Of a stretch of 64,000 nt of DNA, positions 1 through 8,669 are shown one piece after another. Numbering within the stretch: position 1 is the stretch's first letter; each line of letters starts with the position of its first letter. The notes under the pieces are model-generated. The model was not told the DNA's origin and did not search any database. It saw nothing but the letters and a program-made list of their open reading frames with translations. This DNA comes from Photobacterium sp. TY1-4 (GTDB taxonomy: Bacteria; Pseudomonadota; Gammaproteobacteria; Enterobacterales; Vibrionaceae). The position numbers and the translations under genes are program-made. The stretch spans positions 930,001 to 994,000 of the forward strand of contig NZ_CP099735.1 of NCBI RefSeq assembly GCF_025398175.1. The letters run 5' to 3'.

Positions 1-49
1 AGCCGGTTTCTGCCGCAAGTAACAGCGCTTTGAGATGCAGTGTGTTCAT
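1..49 (-). CDS. LysR-family regulator, N-terminal 16 codons (partial, runs off the window)
   Basis: Reading the minus strand from an ATG at position 49 gives MNTLHLKALLLAAETG before the window edge. This is the usual opening of a LysR-type regulator: the first helix of the winged HTH, followed by the alanine/glutamate-threonine-glycine turn. It diverges from the MFS exporter gene, a very common LysR/efflux arrangement, so it probably controls that exporter. No strong ribosome binding site is visible before the ATG, and only 16 residues can be judged, so the call rests on the pattern alone. Confidence 0.5.
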   Translation of the reverse strand, partial: MNTLHLKALLLAAETG

Positions 50-381
50 AGATCAGTCGTGGGTATCCGATGGGGTTCGGCGCTTGAAAAAACCATCATT
101 TCTCGCCGCCATGTATTTCATAGCTACACGATAGCACAAACCCGGTTTTGGCTCGCGAGCCTATGTTTCATAACCGGACACCTGACAACCAGGAGTATAT
201 GCCTCTGCGCACTTCAACTGTGTGCCACTCGGTACTGGCACCATTTATTGCATTTACCACAAAAGTAATTTGCGCAAGGCGCTATTTTTCACAAAGCCGG
301 TTTTCACAATACTTCTCTCAACCCGCGAGATGCCACACCAAAGATGGTTTCGCGGACCAATCATCCAAAGAGAGAGAAATT
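50..381. other. divergent intergenic region, no gene seen
   Basis: About 330 bases between the putative LysR start and the MFS exporter start. Short open frames exist on the plus strand but have no family resemblance and poor ribosome sites, and they overlap one another. The region should hold the promoters of both divergent genes. I could not single out a convincing operator. Confidence 0.5.
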
Positions 382-1581
382 ATGCCTTTAGCACTGTTTG
401 CATTGACGCTCAGCGCTTTTGCAATTGGAACCACCGAGTTCGTGATCGTCGGATTGATCCCGACGATGGCGGCAGATTTAAACGTCTCCCTGCCTTCGGC
501 AGGATTGTTAGTCAGTCTTTACGCACTTGGTGTAGCCGTTGGTGCCCCGGTGTTAACCGCACTGACAGGAAACTGGCGACGCAAGAATGTCTTGCTGGCG
601 GTTATGTCACTGTTTGTGGTAGGGAACTTGCTGGCTTGGCAGGCACCCGGCTACACCACCCTGGTGACTGCGCGCATTCTGACCGGGCTCGCCCATGGTG
701 TCTTTTTCTCCATCGGCTCAACCATTGCCACCGGTTTGGTTACCAAAGAAAAGGCGGCCAGCGCGATTGCGATCATGTTTACCGGACTCACTGTCGCCTT
801 AGTGACCGGTGTACCACTGGGGACCTACATCGGTCAATCATTTGGCTGGCAGGCAACATTTCTGACGGTCGCCCTGCTGGGTCTGATTGCACTGATTGGT
901 AGTGCCCTGCTGATCCCTGCTCGCCTCAGACAATCCCCGGCAGCCAAACTGTCGTCGCAGTTGAAGGTTCTGATCCAACCTCGCCTGCTCTTGGTTTATG
1001 CCATTACAGCGCTTGGGTACGGCGGTACCTTTACCGCGTTTACGTTTCTGACCCCAATCCTGGAGCAGATCTCCGGATTTAACGCCAATGCCATCAGTTT
1101 GATCATGCTGGTTTACGGCGTCTCTGTTGCAGCCGGTAACATCTGGGGCGGCAAGATGGCCGATAAAATGGGCCCGATCCGCGCACTTACGCTTATCTTC
1201 AGCGGCCTGGCCGGCGTACTCGTGCTCTTTCACTTTACCGCAGTCCATCCTATCGCAGCTGTGGCAACCATTTTGATCTGGGGCGCTTTTGCCTTTGGTA
1301 ATGTCCCCGGGCTGCAGGTTTATGTTGTCAAGCTGGCAGAGAAATATACCCCGGACGCGGTCGATGTCGCATCCGGCCTCAACATTGCGGCTTTTAATAT
1401 TGGGATTGCACTCGGCGCCTGGGGTGGCGGCCACATCGTTGCCGAAGCCGGCCTGATGCACACCCCGTGGGTCGGCGCAGTGGTTGTGCTTGTCGCGCTG
1501 CTCCTCACCCGCTTGAGCGGCAGGCTCGATCAACGCGCAGCCCGACCGGAACCCGCCGAACTGGACATCCGGAAAGCGTAA
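382..1581 (+). CDS. MFS drug/sugar efflux transporter (AraJ/NepI-like)
   Basis: A 399-residue inner-membrane exporter of the major facilitator superfamily, DHA1/AraJ-like group. About 12 hydrophobic segments are visible. The first helix contains the motif FAIGTTEFVIVGLIP, typical of this group, and the loop after TM2 (GNWRRKNVLL) is the motif A region. The start at 382 is chosen because it is preceded by a purine-rich AAAGAGAGAGAA site and begins at the first transmembrane helix; the longer open frame upstream codes for non-family sequence. Substrate cannot be told from sequence. The gene diverges from a LysR-type regulator at the window edge, suggesting inducible efflux. Confidence 0.85.
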   Translation: MPLALFALTLSAFAIGTTEFVIVGLIPTMAADLNVSLPSAGLLVSLYALGVAVGAPVLTALTGNWRRKNVLLAVMSLFVVGNLLAWQAPGYTTLVTARILTGLAHGVFFSIGSTIATGLVTKEKAASAIAIMFTGLTVALVTGVPLGTYIGQSFGWQATFLTVALLGLIALIGSALLIPARLRQSPAAKLSSQLKVLIQPRLLLVYAITALGYGGTFTAFTFLTPILEQISGFNANAISLIMLVYGVSVAAGNIWGGKMADKMGPIRALTLIFSGLAGVLVLFHFTAVHPIAAVATILIWGAFAFGNVPGLQVYVVKLAEKYTPDAVDVASGLNIAAFNIGIALGAWGGGHIVAEAGLMHTPWVGAVVVLVALLLTRLSGRLDQRAARPEPAELDIRKA

Positions 1582-1670
1582 TCTGAAACAGGCCGGGCCA
1601 AGATGATGGGATTGGCCCGGTGATTCGTTCATCCCGCCACCCTACCGTGTGTGCACTAACCCAAAGCGTC

Positions 1671-1739
1671 ATCAATCAATACGCAATAAATCAAGACGCA
1701 ATGAATCAGAATGCATTAAATCAAAGTGCGATACACCAA
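1671..1739. repeat. degenerate 15-bp tandem repeat upstream of the phzF-like gene
   Basis: Four and a half units of 15 bp begin at 1671, 1686, 1701, 1716 and 1731. The shared pattern is roughly ATNAATCARNANGCA. The array ends about 55 bp before the chosen start of the next gene. In the downstream frame it would read as repeats of (I/M/L)NQxA, but no family homology begins until after position 1794, so it is probably untranslated leader. Confidence 0.75.
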
Positions 1740-1793
1740 ATTTTCTTCTATGATGGCCTTCAGATAAATACCCGCTTCAGGAAAGGCCACGAA

Positions 1794-2690
1794 ATGACAA
1801 CACCTTCTGCTTCAGCAACTGCCATGCACCACTCACTCACCGTACTGCTGGTCAACGCGTTTACCGATAACGGCAGCGGCGGGAATCCCGCAGGCGTGGT
1901 GCTGGATGCCCCAGACCTGACCTGTGAGCAAAAAACAGACATCGCCTGCCAAGTCGGCTATTCGGAAACCGCTTTTGTACAAACCGGCTCCGACGCTGAC
2001 TTTCACGTTGAATTCTTTACCCCGGAAGGCGAAGTCGATTTTTGCGGTCACGCGACACTCGCGACCTTTTCAGCCATGCGGGATCAAGGTCACCTTCAAC
2101 CGGGACGTTACACCCAGAAAACCAAAGCCGGGATTCTGGGGATTGAGATCGAAACAGACGTTGTCCGGATGGAACAGACACTACCACACACGCGCCCGGG
2201 CCCGGCAGTCGATACCGTCTCCCGGGCGTTGGGGATCTCTGAAGCAGCAATCCGCGATACGCAACTGCCGATCGAAACCGTCTCAACCGGGTTGCCGGAT
2301 ATACTGGTGCCTGTGGCCTCCGGTTTCCTGGCCCGGCTGCAGCCTGACTTTCAACGTATGGCTGAATACAGCCGAGACTTTAACACCATTGGCTTTCATG
2401 TATTTGAACTGAGTGAGAACGAGACGCTTACGGCGCATTGCCGCAACTTTGCGCCTTTGTATGGGATCGATGAAGAAGCCGCAACCGGCAGTGCCGGCGG
2501 CGCATTAAGTTGTTACCTGGCGCAACACGTTTTCCCCGGCAAGCACCAGTTTCGATTCGAGCAAGGCCTGGCGATGGGCAGCCCGTCCAGCATTGAAGCC
2601 ACCCTCGAGTATTCGGGCCAGTCGATCACTCGCGTGAGTGTACAAGGTAAAGCGGCTGTCATCGGGCAGCGACGCATCGCCTATCCGTAA
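1794..2690 (+). CDS. PhzF-family isomerase/epimerase
   Basis: A 298-residue PhzF-family protein (diaminopimelate-epimerase fold). N-terminal features are the short strand LVNAFTDNGSGGNPAGVVL with the conserved GNPAGV, the SETAFV segment holding the catalytic-Glu motif of this family, and FCGHATLAT. The C-terminal half repeats the fold with EEAATGSAGGALSCYL. Substrate is unknown for most family members. The start at 1794 has an AGGAAAGG ribosome site. An open frame continues 58 codons upstream through a tandem repeat, but that part does not resemble the family. A strong hairpin follows the stop codon. Confidence 0.85.
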   Translation: MTTPSASATAMHHSLTVLLVNAFTDNGSGGNPAGVVLDAPDLTCEQKTDIACQVGYSETAFVQTGSDADFHVEFFTPEGEVDFCGHATLATFSAMRDQGHLQPGRYTQKTKAGILGIEIETDVVRMEQTLPHTRPGPAVDTVSRALGISEAAIRDTQLPIETVSTGLPDILVPVASGFLARLQPDFQRMAEYSRDFNTIGFHVFELSENETLTAHCRNFAPLYGIDEEAATGSAGGALSCYLAQHVFPGKHQFRFEQGLAMGSPSSIEATLEYSGQSITRVSVQGKAAVIGQRRIAYP

Positions 2691-2703
2691 ACAAACCGCA
2701 ATC

Positions 2704-2735
2704 AAAAGGGCAATGGCGCTCGCCATTGCCCTTTG
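2704..2735. terminator. bidirectional hairpin between phzF-like gene and diguanylate cyclase gene
   Basis: A perfect inverted repeat of about 14 bp (AAAGGGCAATGGCG facing CGCCATTGCCCTTT) lies between two convergent stop codons. The A-rich and T-rich edges let it act in both directions. Confidence 0.8.
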
Positions 2736-2773
2736 ATGCAGATTGCATTGGTCTTCTGCCTGAAAGGCTTAAC

Positions 2774-4363
2774 TCAGCTCGCTTCCGCACACAACAATTC
2801 GGCACAAATTTCAGTCCTGTTGCGGCCATTCGCCTTGGCGTCATACAAGGCATTATCGGCCTGTTTCATCGCCGCATGAATATTGACGGCACGTCCCGGC
2901 CAATAAGCAATGCCAACAGAAATCGAGACATGTCCGACAATCGGGATCTCGAACGCCTCAACCACATGCCGCAACCGCTCAGCAACTTCAAAGGCGGTCT
3001 CCGGACTGGTATCGGCCAGGAAGATCAGAAATTCCTCACCACCGGAACGACAAAGAATATCATCCCGCCGTGCTTGCTCACGCATCAGGTTTGCAATAAT
3101 CGAAATAACCTCATCACCCACATCATGGCCGTAGGAATCATTCACCTGTTTAAAAAAATCAATGTCCAACGCCACCACCGAAAACGGCTGCTGTTTTTCA
3201 TCAAAAACATCCAGGGCTTTGAGCATGCCGCGCCGATTGAGTAACCCGGTCATGGGATCGGTATGGCTGTCTAAATCCAGTTGGTTGATCTTACGGGACA
3301 TCAGGCCAAACCCCCGGGTGATCGCCGCTTTCAGGTGCGCCGCTTCAAAATACCAGGAGCGAATTTGCCGGATATGCTCGACCGTTTCGGCACGCTCCAT
3401 GGAGCGCACCCCACTCGCCAGTTGCCACAACGGCCGCGAAATAAAAATAGATGAAATCCAGATCCCCAACAGCGTCACCAGCCCGATCGGGATCGTTTTC
3501 ACAAACACATCTGCCATTTGAGCATCCAGCTCCGACAACGTCGCGGATTTTGGCCGCTGGGCCACAATCCCCCAACCGGTGCTTTCAACCGGGGCATAAC
3601 CGGCAGACATGTCGATCCCCAAATGGTTTGTAATATCCTTGGCCCCTTTCTCGCCGGTCAACACGGTATTAATGGCCACATTATCGGGGATCATCAGGCC
3701 AATCCGCGCTTTATCAGGATGGTGGATCAAGGTTTTCGTCCGGTCGACCACATACAGATAAGAGCCATCCTTATAACTATGCTTGCCCAGGATACTGGCA
3801 ATAATATTTTGCTTTTCCAGATAAATCGTCCCGGCGATATACCCCAGATACTCGCCCTGGGCGGAAAAAATAGGGTTTGAAATACTGATGAGGTAGTTCC
3901 CGGCCAGCGATATATAGGGATCAGTAACGATAGGGCGCTGGGCTTGCAACGGCCGTAATGAATTTTCCGACGAAAGTTGTGCCCCTTTGACTTCCAGAGT
4001 TTCCGGAGAGACCGCAACAATGACCCCTTGGGCGTTCACAACGTACACGGAATTAAATGTTTTGGTTTGCCGGCGTAAGCGGTCGGCTTCAGACATCAGC
4101 ACCGCCTCATCCCGCATCGCCCGGCTCAGGATACCGGCGCTGTATTCCAATTGCTCTTGCGCTGCTTCAATAAAAATATCTGTGGTCTCTGCCATCTTCA
4201 CCGCATAGACCTGATTGGCATTCAGCGTTTTTTCTAATAGCAGATCACGTTGCACTTTATAGATGGAATATAAGGCATTGCTCAGGGTGATCAGTACACT
4301 GGCGATGGTCAGCAACAAAATCAGTTTACGCAGATCAACTTTCGGGTTCAGCAGTGAAGCCAT
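2774..4363 (-). CDS. membrane-bound diguanylate cyclase, Cache sensor plus GGDEF domain
   Basis: A 529-residue protein predicted to make cyclic di-GMP from two GTP. Order of parts: N-terminal transmembrane helix (about residues 14-35), a periplasmic double-Cache-like sensor domain (about 35-290) with a typical YLGYIAGTIYLE strand, a second membrane helix (about 290-315), then a cytoplasmic GGDEF domain (about 370-529). The active-site loop reads GGEEF, and RRDD sits five residues before it, which matches the RxxD inhibitory c-di-GMP site. The cyclase is therefore probably active and feedback-inhibited. The start at 4363 has a GGGA site five bases upstream; an alternative ATG at 4378 does not. 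The ligand of the sensor is unknown. Confidence 0.88.
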   Translation of the reverse strand: MASLLNPKVDLRKLILLLTIASVLITLSNALYSIYKVQRDLLLEKTLNANQVYAVKMAETTDIFIEAAQEQLEYSAGILSRAMRDEAVLMSEADRLRRQTKTFNSVYVVNAQGVIVAVSPETLEVKGAQLSSENSLRPLQAQRPIVTDPYISLAGNYLISISNPIFSAQGEYLGYIAGTIYLEKQNIIASILGKHSYKDGSYLYVVDRTKTLIHHPDKARIGLMIPDNVAINTVLTGEKGAKDITNHLGIDMSAGYAPVESTGWGIVAQRPKSATLSELDAQMADVFVKTIPIGLVTLLGIWISSIFISRPLWQLASGVRSMERAETVEHIRQIRSWYFEAAHLKAAITRGFGLMSRKINQLDLDSHTDPMTGLLNRRGMLKALDVFDEKQQPFSVVALDIDFFKQVNDSYGHDVGDEVISIIANLMREQARRDDILCRSGGEEFLIFLADTSPETAFEVAERLRHVVEAFEIPIVGHVSISVGIAYWPGRAVNIHAAMKQADNALYDAKANGRNRTEICAELLCAEAS

Positions 4364-4604
4364 TGAAATCCCTGTCATTCGTTCAAAAGTAAGTTGTCAA
4401 TGAAGTCGGCCAATCTAAAGCAGCGCAGAGTGATATGCAAGTCGTGTATTATTAGTTTGAAATACTGCTCACTAATCTAATCGCTTCCCCTACATCCCAT
4501 ATTATCGCCGCAACTCAGTCTGAAAACAGACACCAGCCCGATGCCCGCCCCTCTACACTTAACAAACGTGAATCCCCATTCACTAACAATAAAGAGGTAT
4601 CCAC

Positions 4605-5588
4605 ATGCAGTGCTATCCAAAATTGTTAGCCCTTCTGGTTACATCCATCTGTTCAACGGCAATGGCATCAACCACAGATCCCCTGCCCTCCTGGCAGGAT
4701 TCTGCAGTTAAAAAACAAATTATCGCGTTTGTCACCCAGACCACAACACCAGGCTCGGATGACTTCATCGCCGTCGCGGACCGCATCGCAACCTTCGACA
4801 ATGACGGGACTTTGTGGTCGGAGAAGCCGATTTACCTACAGGTCTATTTTGCGATCGACCGGGTCAAAGCGATGGCGGATCAACACCCGGAGTGGAAGAC
4901 CACCGAGCCTTTCGCATCCTTGCTTAAAGGTGATATCGAAGCCCTCAGCGCTCAGGGGCTTGACGGGATCATGAAGCTGGTGATGGCTTCACATGGCAAC
5001 ATGACCACCGAAGCGTTTCATCAAGCCGTGCGCGACTGGCTCAAAACAGCTAAGCACCCAACTACCGGTAAACCCTATACCGACATGGTTTACCAACCGA
5101 TGTTGGAGCTGCTCGATTATCTCCGGGCAAATGACTATCAAACCTTCATTGTCTCCGGCGGCGGGATTGAATTCATGCGGGTCTGGGCACCAGAGGTCTA
5201 TCAAATTCCGACCGCCAACATTGTCGGTACCACCCTCAAAGCCGAGTACACCTATATCGACGGTAAACCGGTTATCCGCCGGCTGTCAGAGCTGGATTTT
5301 GTCAACGATAAGGCGGTGAAACCAGTGACTATCCAGAACTTTATCGGCAAGCGCCCGGTCATGGCCTTCGGCAACTCCGATGGGGATTTACAAATGTTGC
5401 AATGGACCAAAACCGGTCCCGGACCACGCCTGTCATTAATCATCCACCATACCGATGACAAGCGGGAATGGGCCTACGATAGAGACTCCTCCGTCGGCCG
5501 ATTAGACAAGTCCTTTGAGGTCGGCAAAAAAGAAGGCTGGCTCTTCGTCGATATGAAAAATGACTGGAAGACGATTTACAAACCCTGA
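4605..5588 (+). CDS. secreted HAD-superfamily phosphatase
   Basis: A 327-residue HAD hydrolase with an N-terminal signal peptide ending near STAMA, so periplasmic or secreted. Motif I is FDNDGTLW (nucleophile Asp and acid/base Asp), motif II is the SGGG segment around residue 183, and motif III/IV are the lysine region followed by FGNSDGDLQML. This is the phosphoserine-phosphatase-like subgroup, but the substrate cannot be assigned. The ribosome site AAAGAGGTAT precedes the ATG. The gene is convergent with the sulfatase and separated from it by a strong hairpin. Secreted HAD phosphatases and sulfatases acting together on ester groups is an inference from proximity only. Confidence 0.82.
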   Translation: MQCYPKLLALLVTSICSTAMASTTDPLPSWQDSAVKKQIIAFVTQTTTPGSDDFIAVADRIATFDNDGTLWSEKPIYLQVYFAIDRVKAMADQHPEWKTTEPFASLLKGDIEALSAQGLDGIMKLVMASHGNMTTEAFHQAVRDWLKTAKHPTTGKPYTDMVYQPMLELLDYLRANDYQTFIVSGGGIEFMRVWAPEVYQIPTANIVGTTLKAEYTYIDGKPVIRRLSELDFVNDKAVKPVTIQNFIGKRPVMAFGNSDGDLQMLQWTKTGPGPRLSLIIHHTDDKREWAYDRDSSVGRLDKSFEVGKKEGWLFVDMKNDWKTIYKP

Positions 5589-5628
5589 GCCGTGCTCTTT
5601 CTTTGGGATGCGTTCCGTCCCCAAACCA

Positions 5629-5656
5629 AAAGACCTGCACATGGCAGGTCTTTTTT
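5629..5656. terminator. rho-independent terminator
   Basis: AGACCTGC and GCAGGTCT form an 8-bp stem around a five-base loop, followed by a run of six T. It serves the HAD phosphatase gene and, with the A-rich 5' edge, possibly the convergent sulfatase gene. Confidence 0.85.
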
Positions 5657-5671
5657 GTCATCCGGCAGCAA

Positions 5672-7195
5672 TTACTGTCGGTTCGGTGGTTGCTGAGTCA
5701 TGGACTGGAGCACATTCTCAATGCTCAACGAACTACCTTTGGTTGCCGGGAAGTCTTTGAAAGTTTCCAGGAACTGACGCACCATCGCCTGCGCCGGAAC
5801 GAAGGTCCACATTTGATCGGCATAGAAATGGCGAATATAGAGTGCAGAATCCGGACCAACTTCGAACGGATCCATGCGCAGGTTAATCAGCAGCGGCCAA
5901 CTGGGCGTTTTACGATACGCTTCGTTGATTGCCCCTTCCATAATACTGAAATGGATTTTCCAGTCTTTATAACGCAGGGCATTGAGGTTTCCGCCGGCAT
6001 CAAAGTAAAAAATCTCATTACGGGCACCCGGGCCTTTTCCGGTCAGCAAGTCGATCTGGTTATAGCCATCGAGGTGGGCTTTAAAGGTTTTGCCCGCGGC
6101 ACTGTACCCTGTCAGCAGTTTTTCCTTCACTTCCGGCTCACCGGCAGCGGCCAGCAAGGTTGGCATCCAGTCTTCCTGGGAGAAAATGTCATTGATCACG
6201 GTACCCGGTTTAATTTTACCCGGCCAGCGAACCAGCATCGGTACCCGGAAGCCGCCCTCCCAGGTTGTTCCTTTTTCCCCTTTGAACGGCGTCACCCCGC
6301 CATCAGGCCAGGTAAATTTCTCCGCCCCGTTGTCGGTGCCGAAAATGACGATGGTATTGTCAGCGACCCCGAGCTCATCGAGCTTATCGAGCATTGCCCC
6401 GACCTGATCATCAAGATCCATCATCCCATCGGCATACAGGCCATAGCCTGATTTCGCCTGATATTTTTCACTTAAGTGCGTCCAGACGTGCATCCGGGTC
6501 GAATTGTGCCAGATGAAAAATGGCTTGTTGTCTTTCACCGCTTTTTCCATGAACGCCAGGCTAGCTTCCAAGAACTCCTGATCCACATTTTCCATGCGAT
6601 TGCGGGTCAGCGGGCCGGTATCTTCCACTTTGCCGTCCGAAGACGATTTCAACACGCCCCGGGGACCGAATTTTTTCCGAAACTCCGGATCTTTGGGATA
6701 GAACTCGGATTCCGGCTCTTCTTCTGCGTTGAGGTGATAGAGGTTGCCGAAAAATTCATCAAACCCGTGCTTGGTCGGCAAGTGCTCGTCTTGATCACCC
6801 AGGTGATTCTTCCCGAACTGACCACTGGTGTAACCTTGTTCTTTGAGCAACTCGGCAATCGTCGGATCTTTATCCATGATCCCTTCTTTTGCCCCCGGCA
6901 TCCCAATCGTTAACAAACCGGTCCGAAACGGATGCTGGCCCAAAATAAACGAAGCACGACCCGCCGTGCAACTTTGCTGGGCATAGGCATCGGTAAACAG
7001 CGCCCCTTCTTTGGCGATACGATCAATATTCGGTGTTTGCCCGCCCATCATCCCATGATGATAAGCACCGACATTGTACACACCGACGTCATCGCCCCAA
7101 AACACCAGGATATTGGGTTTATCCGTTTCGGCAAACGCACTTGCCGCCACCAATGCGCTGCAAAGCGCCAAAGTCTTGATTATCTTCTTACGCAT
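5672..7195 (-). CDS. secreted arylsulfatase (formylglycine, cysteine type)
   Basis: A 507-residue alkaline-phosphatase-superfamily sulfatase hydrolysing sulfate esters. It has a signal peptide ending ASAFAE, the metal-binding start NILVFWGDDVG, and the active-site motif CTAGR (C-x-A-x-R) in SCTAGRAS, whose Cys should be converted to formylglycine. Further family signatures are GKNHLGD, FGTDNGAEK and the C-terminal strand with LRMDPFE. Length is normal. No formylglycine-generating enzyme or radical SAM maturase is encoded in this window. The gene diverges from the MoxR/VWA operon. The specific sulfated substrate is unknown. Confidence 0.9.
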   Translation of the reverse strand: MRKKIIKTLALCSALVAASAFAETDKPNILVFWGDDVGVYNVGAYHHGMMGGQTPNIDRIAKEGALFTDAYAQQSCTAGRASFILGQHPFRTGLLTIGMPGAKEGIMDKDPTIAELLKEQGYTSGQFGKNHLGDQDEHLPTKHGFDEFFGNLYHLNAEEEPESEFYPKDPEFRKKFGPRGVLKSSSDGKVEDTGPLTRNRMENVDQEFLEASLAFMEKAVKDNKPFFIWHNSTRMHVWTHLSEKYQAKSGYGLYADGMMDLDDQVGAMLDKLDELGVADNTIVIFGTDNGAEKFTWPDGGVTPFKGEKGTTWEGGFRVPMLVRWPGKIKPGTVINDIFSQEDWMPTLLAAAGEPEVKEKLLTGYSAAGKTFKAHLDGYNQIDLLTGKGPGARNEIFYFDAGGNLNALRYKDWKIHFSIMEGAINEAYRKTPSWPLLINLRMDPFEVGPDSALYIRHFYADQMWTFVPAQAMVRQFLETFKDFPATKGSSLSIENVLQSMTQQPPNRQ

Positions 7196-7512
7196 GAATT
7201 CCTCCTGCGCGACTTGATTTCACACCTCACGCCACCACTGAGCGCGGGTTCAACCACACCAACTCAATAATTTTCGGAAATCAGCCCATCATCACCACCT
7301 CCGACGCCCAGTGAGTAACACTTAAGTATTGCTGAATTAGTATTACTCTCAAGAATCAAAACCAAGCCATTGGACTAATCTTAGTCGTAATGTCTGTCCA
7401 GCGAGGCGGCACCGTACATTCCTTTGCAGACAGAAAATGGACCGGAAGCGCCCGGCGAAAGCCTGCCCTTCGATCCGTTTATCAATGTGGTCATCAACGA
7501 ACCGAGGCGCTT
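7196..7512. other. divergent intergenic region between sulfatase and moxR operon
   Basis: 317 bases holding the two divergent promoters. The part around 7310-7380 is AT-rich (AGTATTGCTGAATTAGTATTACTC), the likely promoter zone. An open frame runs through 7390-7512 into moxR but encodes nothing recognisable and has no ribosome site. No gene is seen. Confidence 0.5.
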
Positions 7513-8055
7513 ATGTCAGATCCGCGTCAGGCCATCCAGGCGTTGCAAGAACACATCGGACAATCGGTCGTCGGCCAACAGGCCGTGATTAAAGCCCTGA
7601 TCATCGGCCTGCTCAGTCGCGGCCATATTTTGCTCGAAGGTCTACCCGGCACAGCCAAGACCCGCTCGGTGAAAGCGCTGGCCCAATCACTGACTGCCCA
7701 GTTCGGCCGGATTCAGTTCACACCTGATCTGCTGCCGTCGGATGTCACCGGCACGGAGATGTACCAGGAAATCGAGGGCAAGCCTCAGCTCTATTTCCAG
7801 CCGGGGCCCATTTTTGCCAACATCGTCCTGGCCGACGAAATCAACCGGGCGCCGGCCAAAGTGCAAGCCGCGTTGCTTGAGGCCATGGCTGAGGGAACCA
7901 TCACCGTCGGTGAGAAAACCCACCCGCTTCCCCCGCTGTTCATGGTCCTCGCGACACAAAACCCCATGTGCGGCTGTACAGCGAAGAAAAAGACCGAAAT
8001 GTACTGGTTTGTGTCGATCAGCGCAGCCAGATGTTTTTTTCATCCCAGGTGCTGA
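7513..8055 (+). pseudogene. MoxR-type AAA+ ATPase, C-terminally truncated by an internal junction
   Basis: The first 151 residues are a standard MoxR ATPase: Walker A GLPGTAKT, Walker B VLADEINRAPAKVQ, and sensor 1 LATQNP. Immediately after NP, near position 7965, the family sequence stops. A 29-residue out-of-frame tail follows and ends at 8055. A full MoxR is about 310-330 residues, so the arginine finger, sensor 2 and lid are lost. The sequence continuing past the junction, in the frame starting at 7968, is the C-terminal part of the DUF58 gene that normally follows moxR. One deletion of roughly 0.7-0.8 kb would explain both truncations. Such ATPases normally act as chaperones for VWA proteins of the same operon. 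An assembly error is the main alternative. Confidence 0.85.
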
Positions 8056-8669
8056 TGAAATCTGTGGTGGCCGCTGAAATTGCTGCCCTGATCGGCTGGC
8101 GGGTGCTGAAAGACAATGACAGGATCGGGTTTCTCATCGCGAGTCCTCAGCGTTTTGCCCACTTTTCGGCCAAGCGCTCTCAGCCGCATCTAATGCGCGC
8201 TTTACAGCAACTCACGGACACCAATCAGTCTTTAAATGCGCACAGCCAGAATGCCGTGCAAGTCCGGTTCAGTCATCTGACCGACACCCTTGCCCGGCTG
8301 CGGCCACAGTCCTGGACCATCATCCTCATCAGCGACTGGCATGATGCAACCGAGGCAGATCTCCGACAACTGCAATATCTGCAACGCAATAACAATGTCC
8401 TCGGGATTTTCGTCACCGATCCGCTGGAAGCATCCCTGCCACAATCACTCCATCAACACGCGTGGGTGGTTGGCGAGGGCACTCACCAACTAAGTCTGGA
8501 CTCAGCCGGTAAGGTATCCGCCGCTTCGGCCAGCCTCAGCCGACGTGCCCACCAGACGCGGCAGCAACTCACCCACCTCATGGCCCTGAATGAAATGCCG
8601 CTGGTCGAACTCGATACCACCGGGCAGCACTTGCAAACCTTTCAGCAAGCCATTGGAGGCTACCGATGA
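7966..8669 (+). pseudogene. DUF58-family protein, N-terminally truncated
   Basis: From 7968 the frame reads RLYSEEKDRNVLV, then VDQRSQMFFSSQ and VAAEIAALIGW, which is the conserved core of DUF58 proteins (VWA-like) found between moxR and the VWA genes in Bat-type operons. Roughly the first 80-90 residues, including the usual N-terminal segment, are absent. About 233 residues remain in frame to the stop at 8669. A GTG at 7968 could in principle start translation, but there is no good ribosome site because this is the interior of the moxR remnant. The gene overlaps the DUF4381 start by ATGA. Probably non-functional; if the junction is an assembly artefact the true gene is longer. Confidence 0.8.

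Noticed and set aside
148..381. N-terminal extension of the MFS exporter from 148
   Set aside because: The extra 78 codons do not resemble the family, have no ribosome site, and the protein start at 382 coincides with the first transmembrane helix.
838..1632. 264-codon open frame on the minus strand inside the MFS gene
   Set aside because: It is antisense to a clear transporter gene, has a Cys/Asp/Gln-rich composition typical of a shadow frame and no family resemblance.
5603..6451. 282-codon plus-strand open frame opposite the sulfatase
   Set aside because: Antisense to the sulfatase; composition is that of a reverse-complement shadow.
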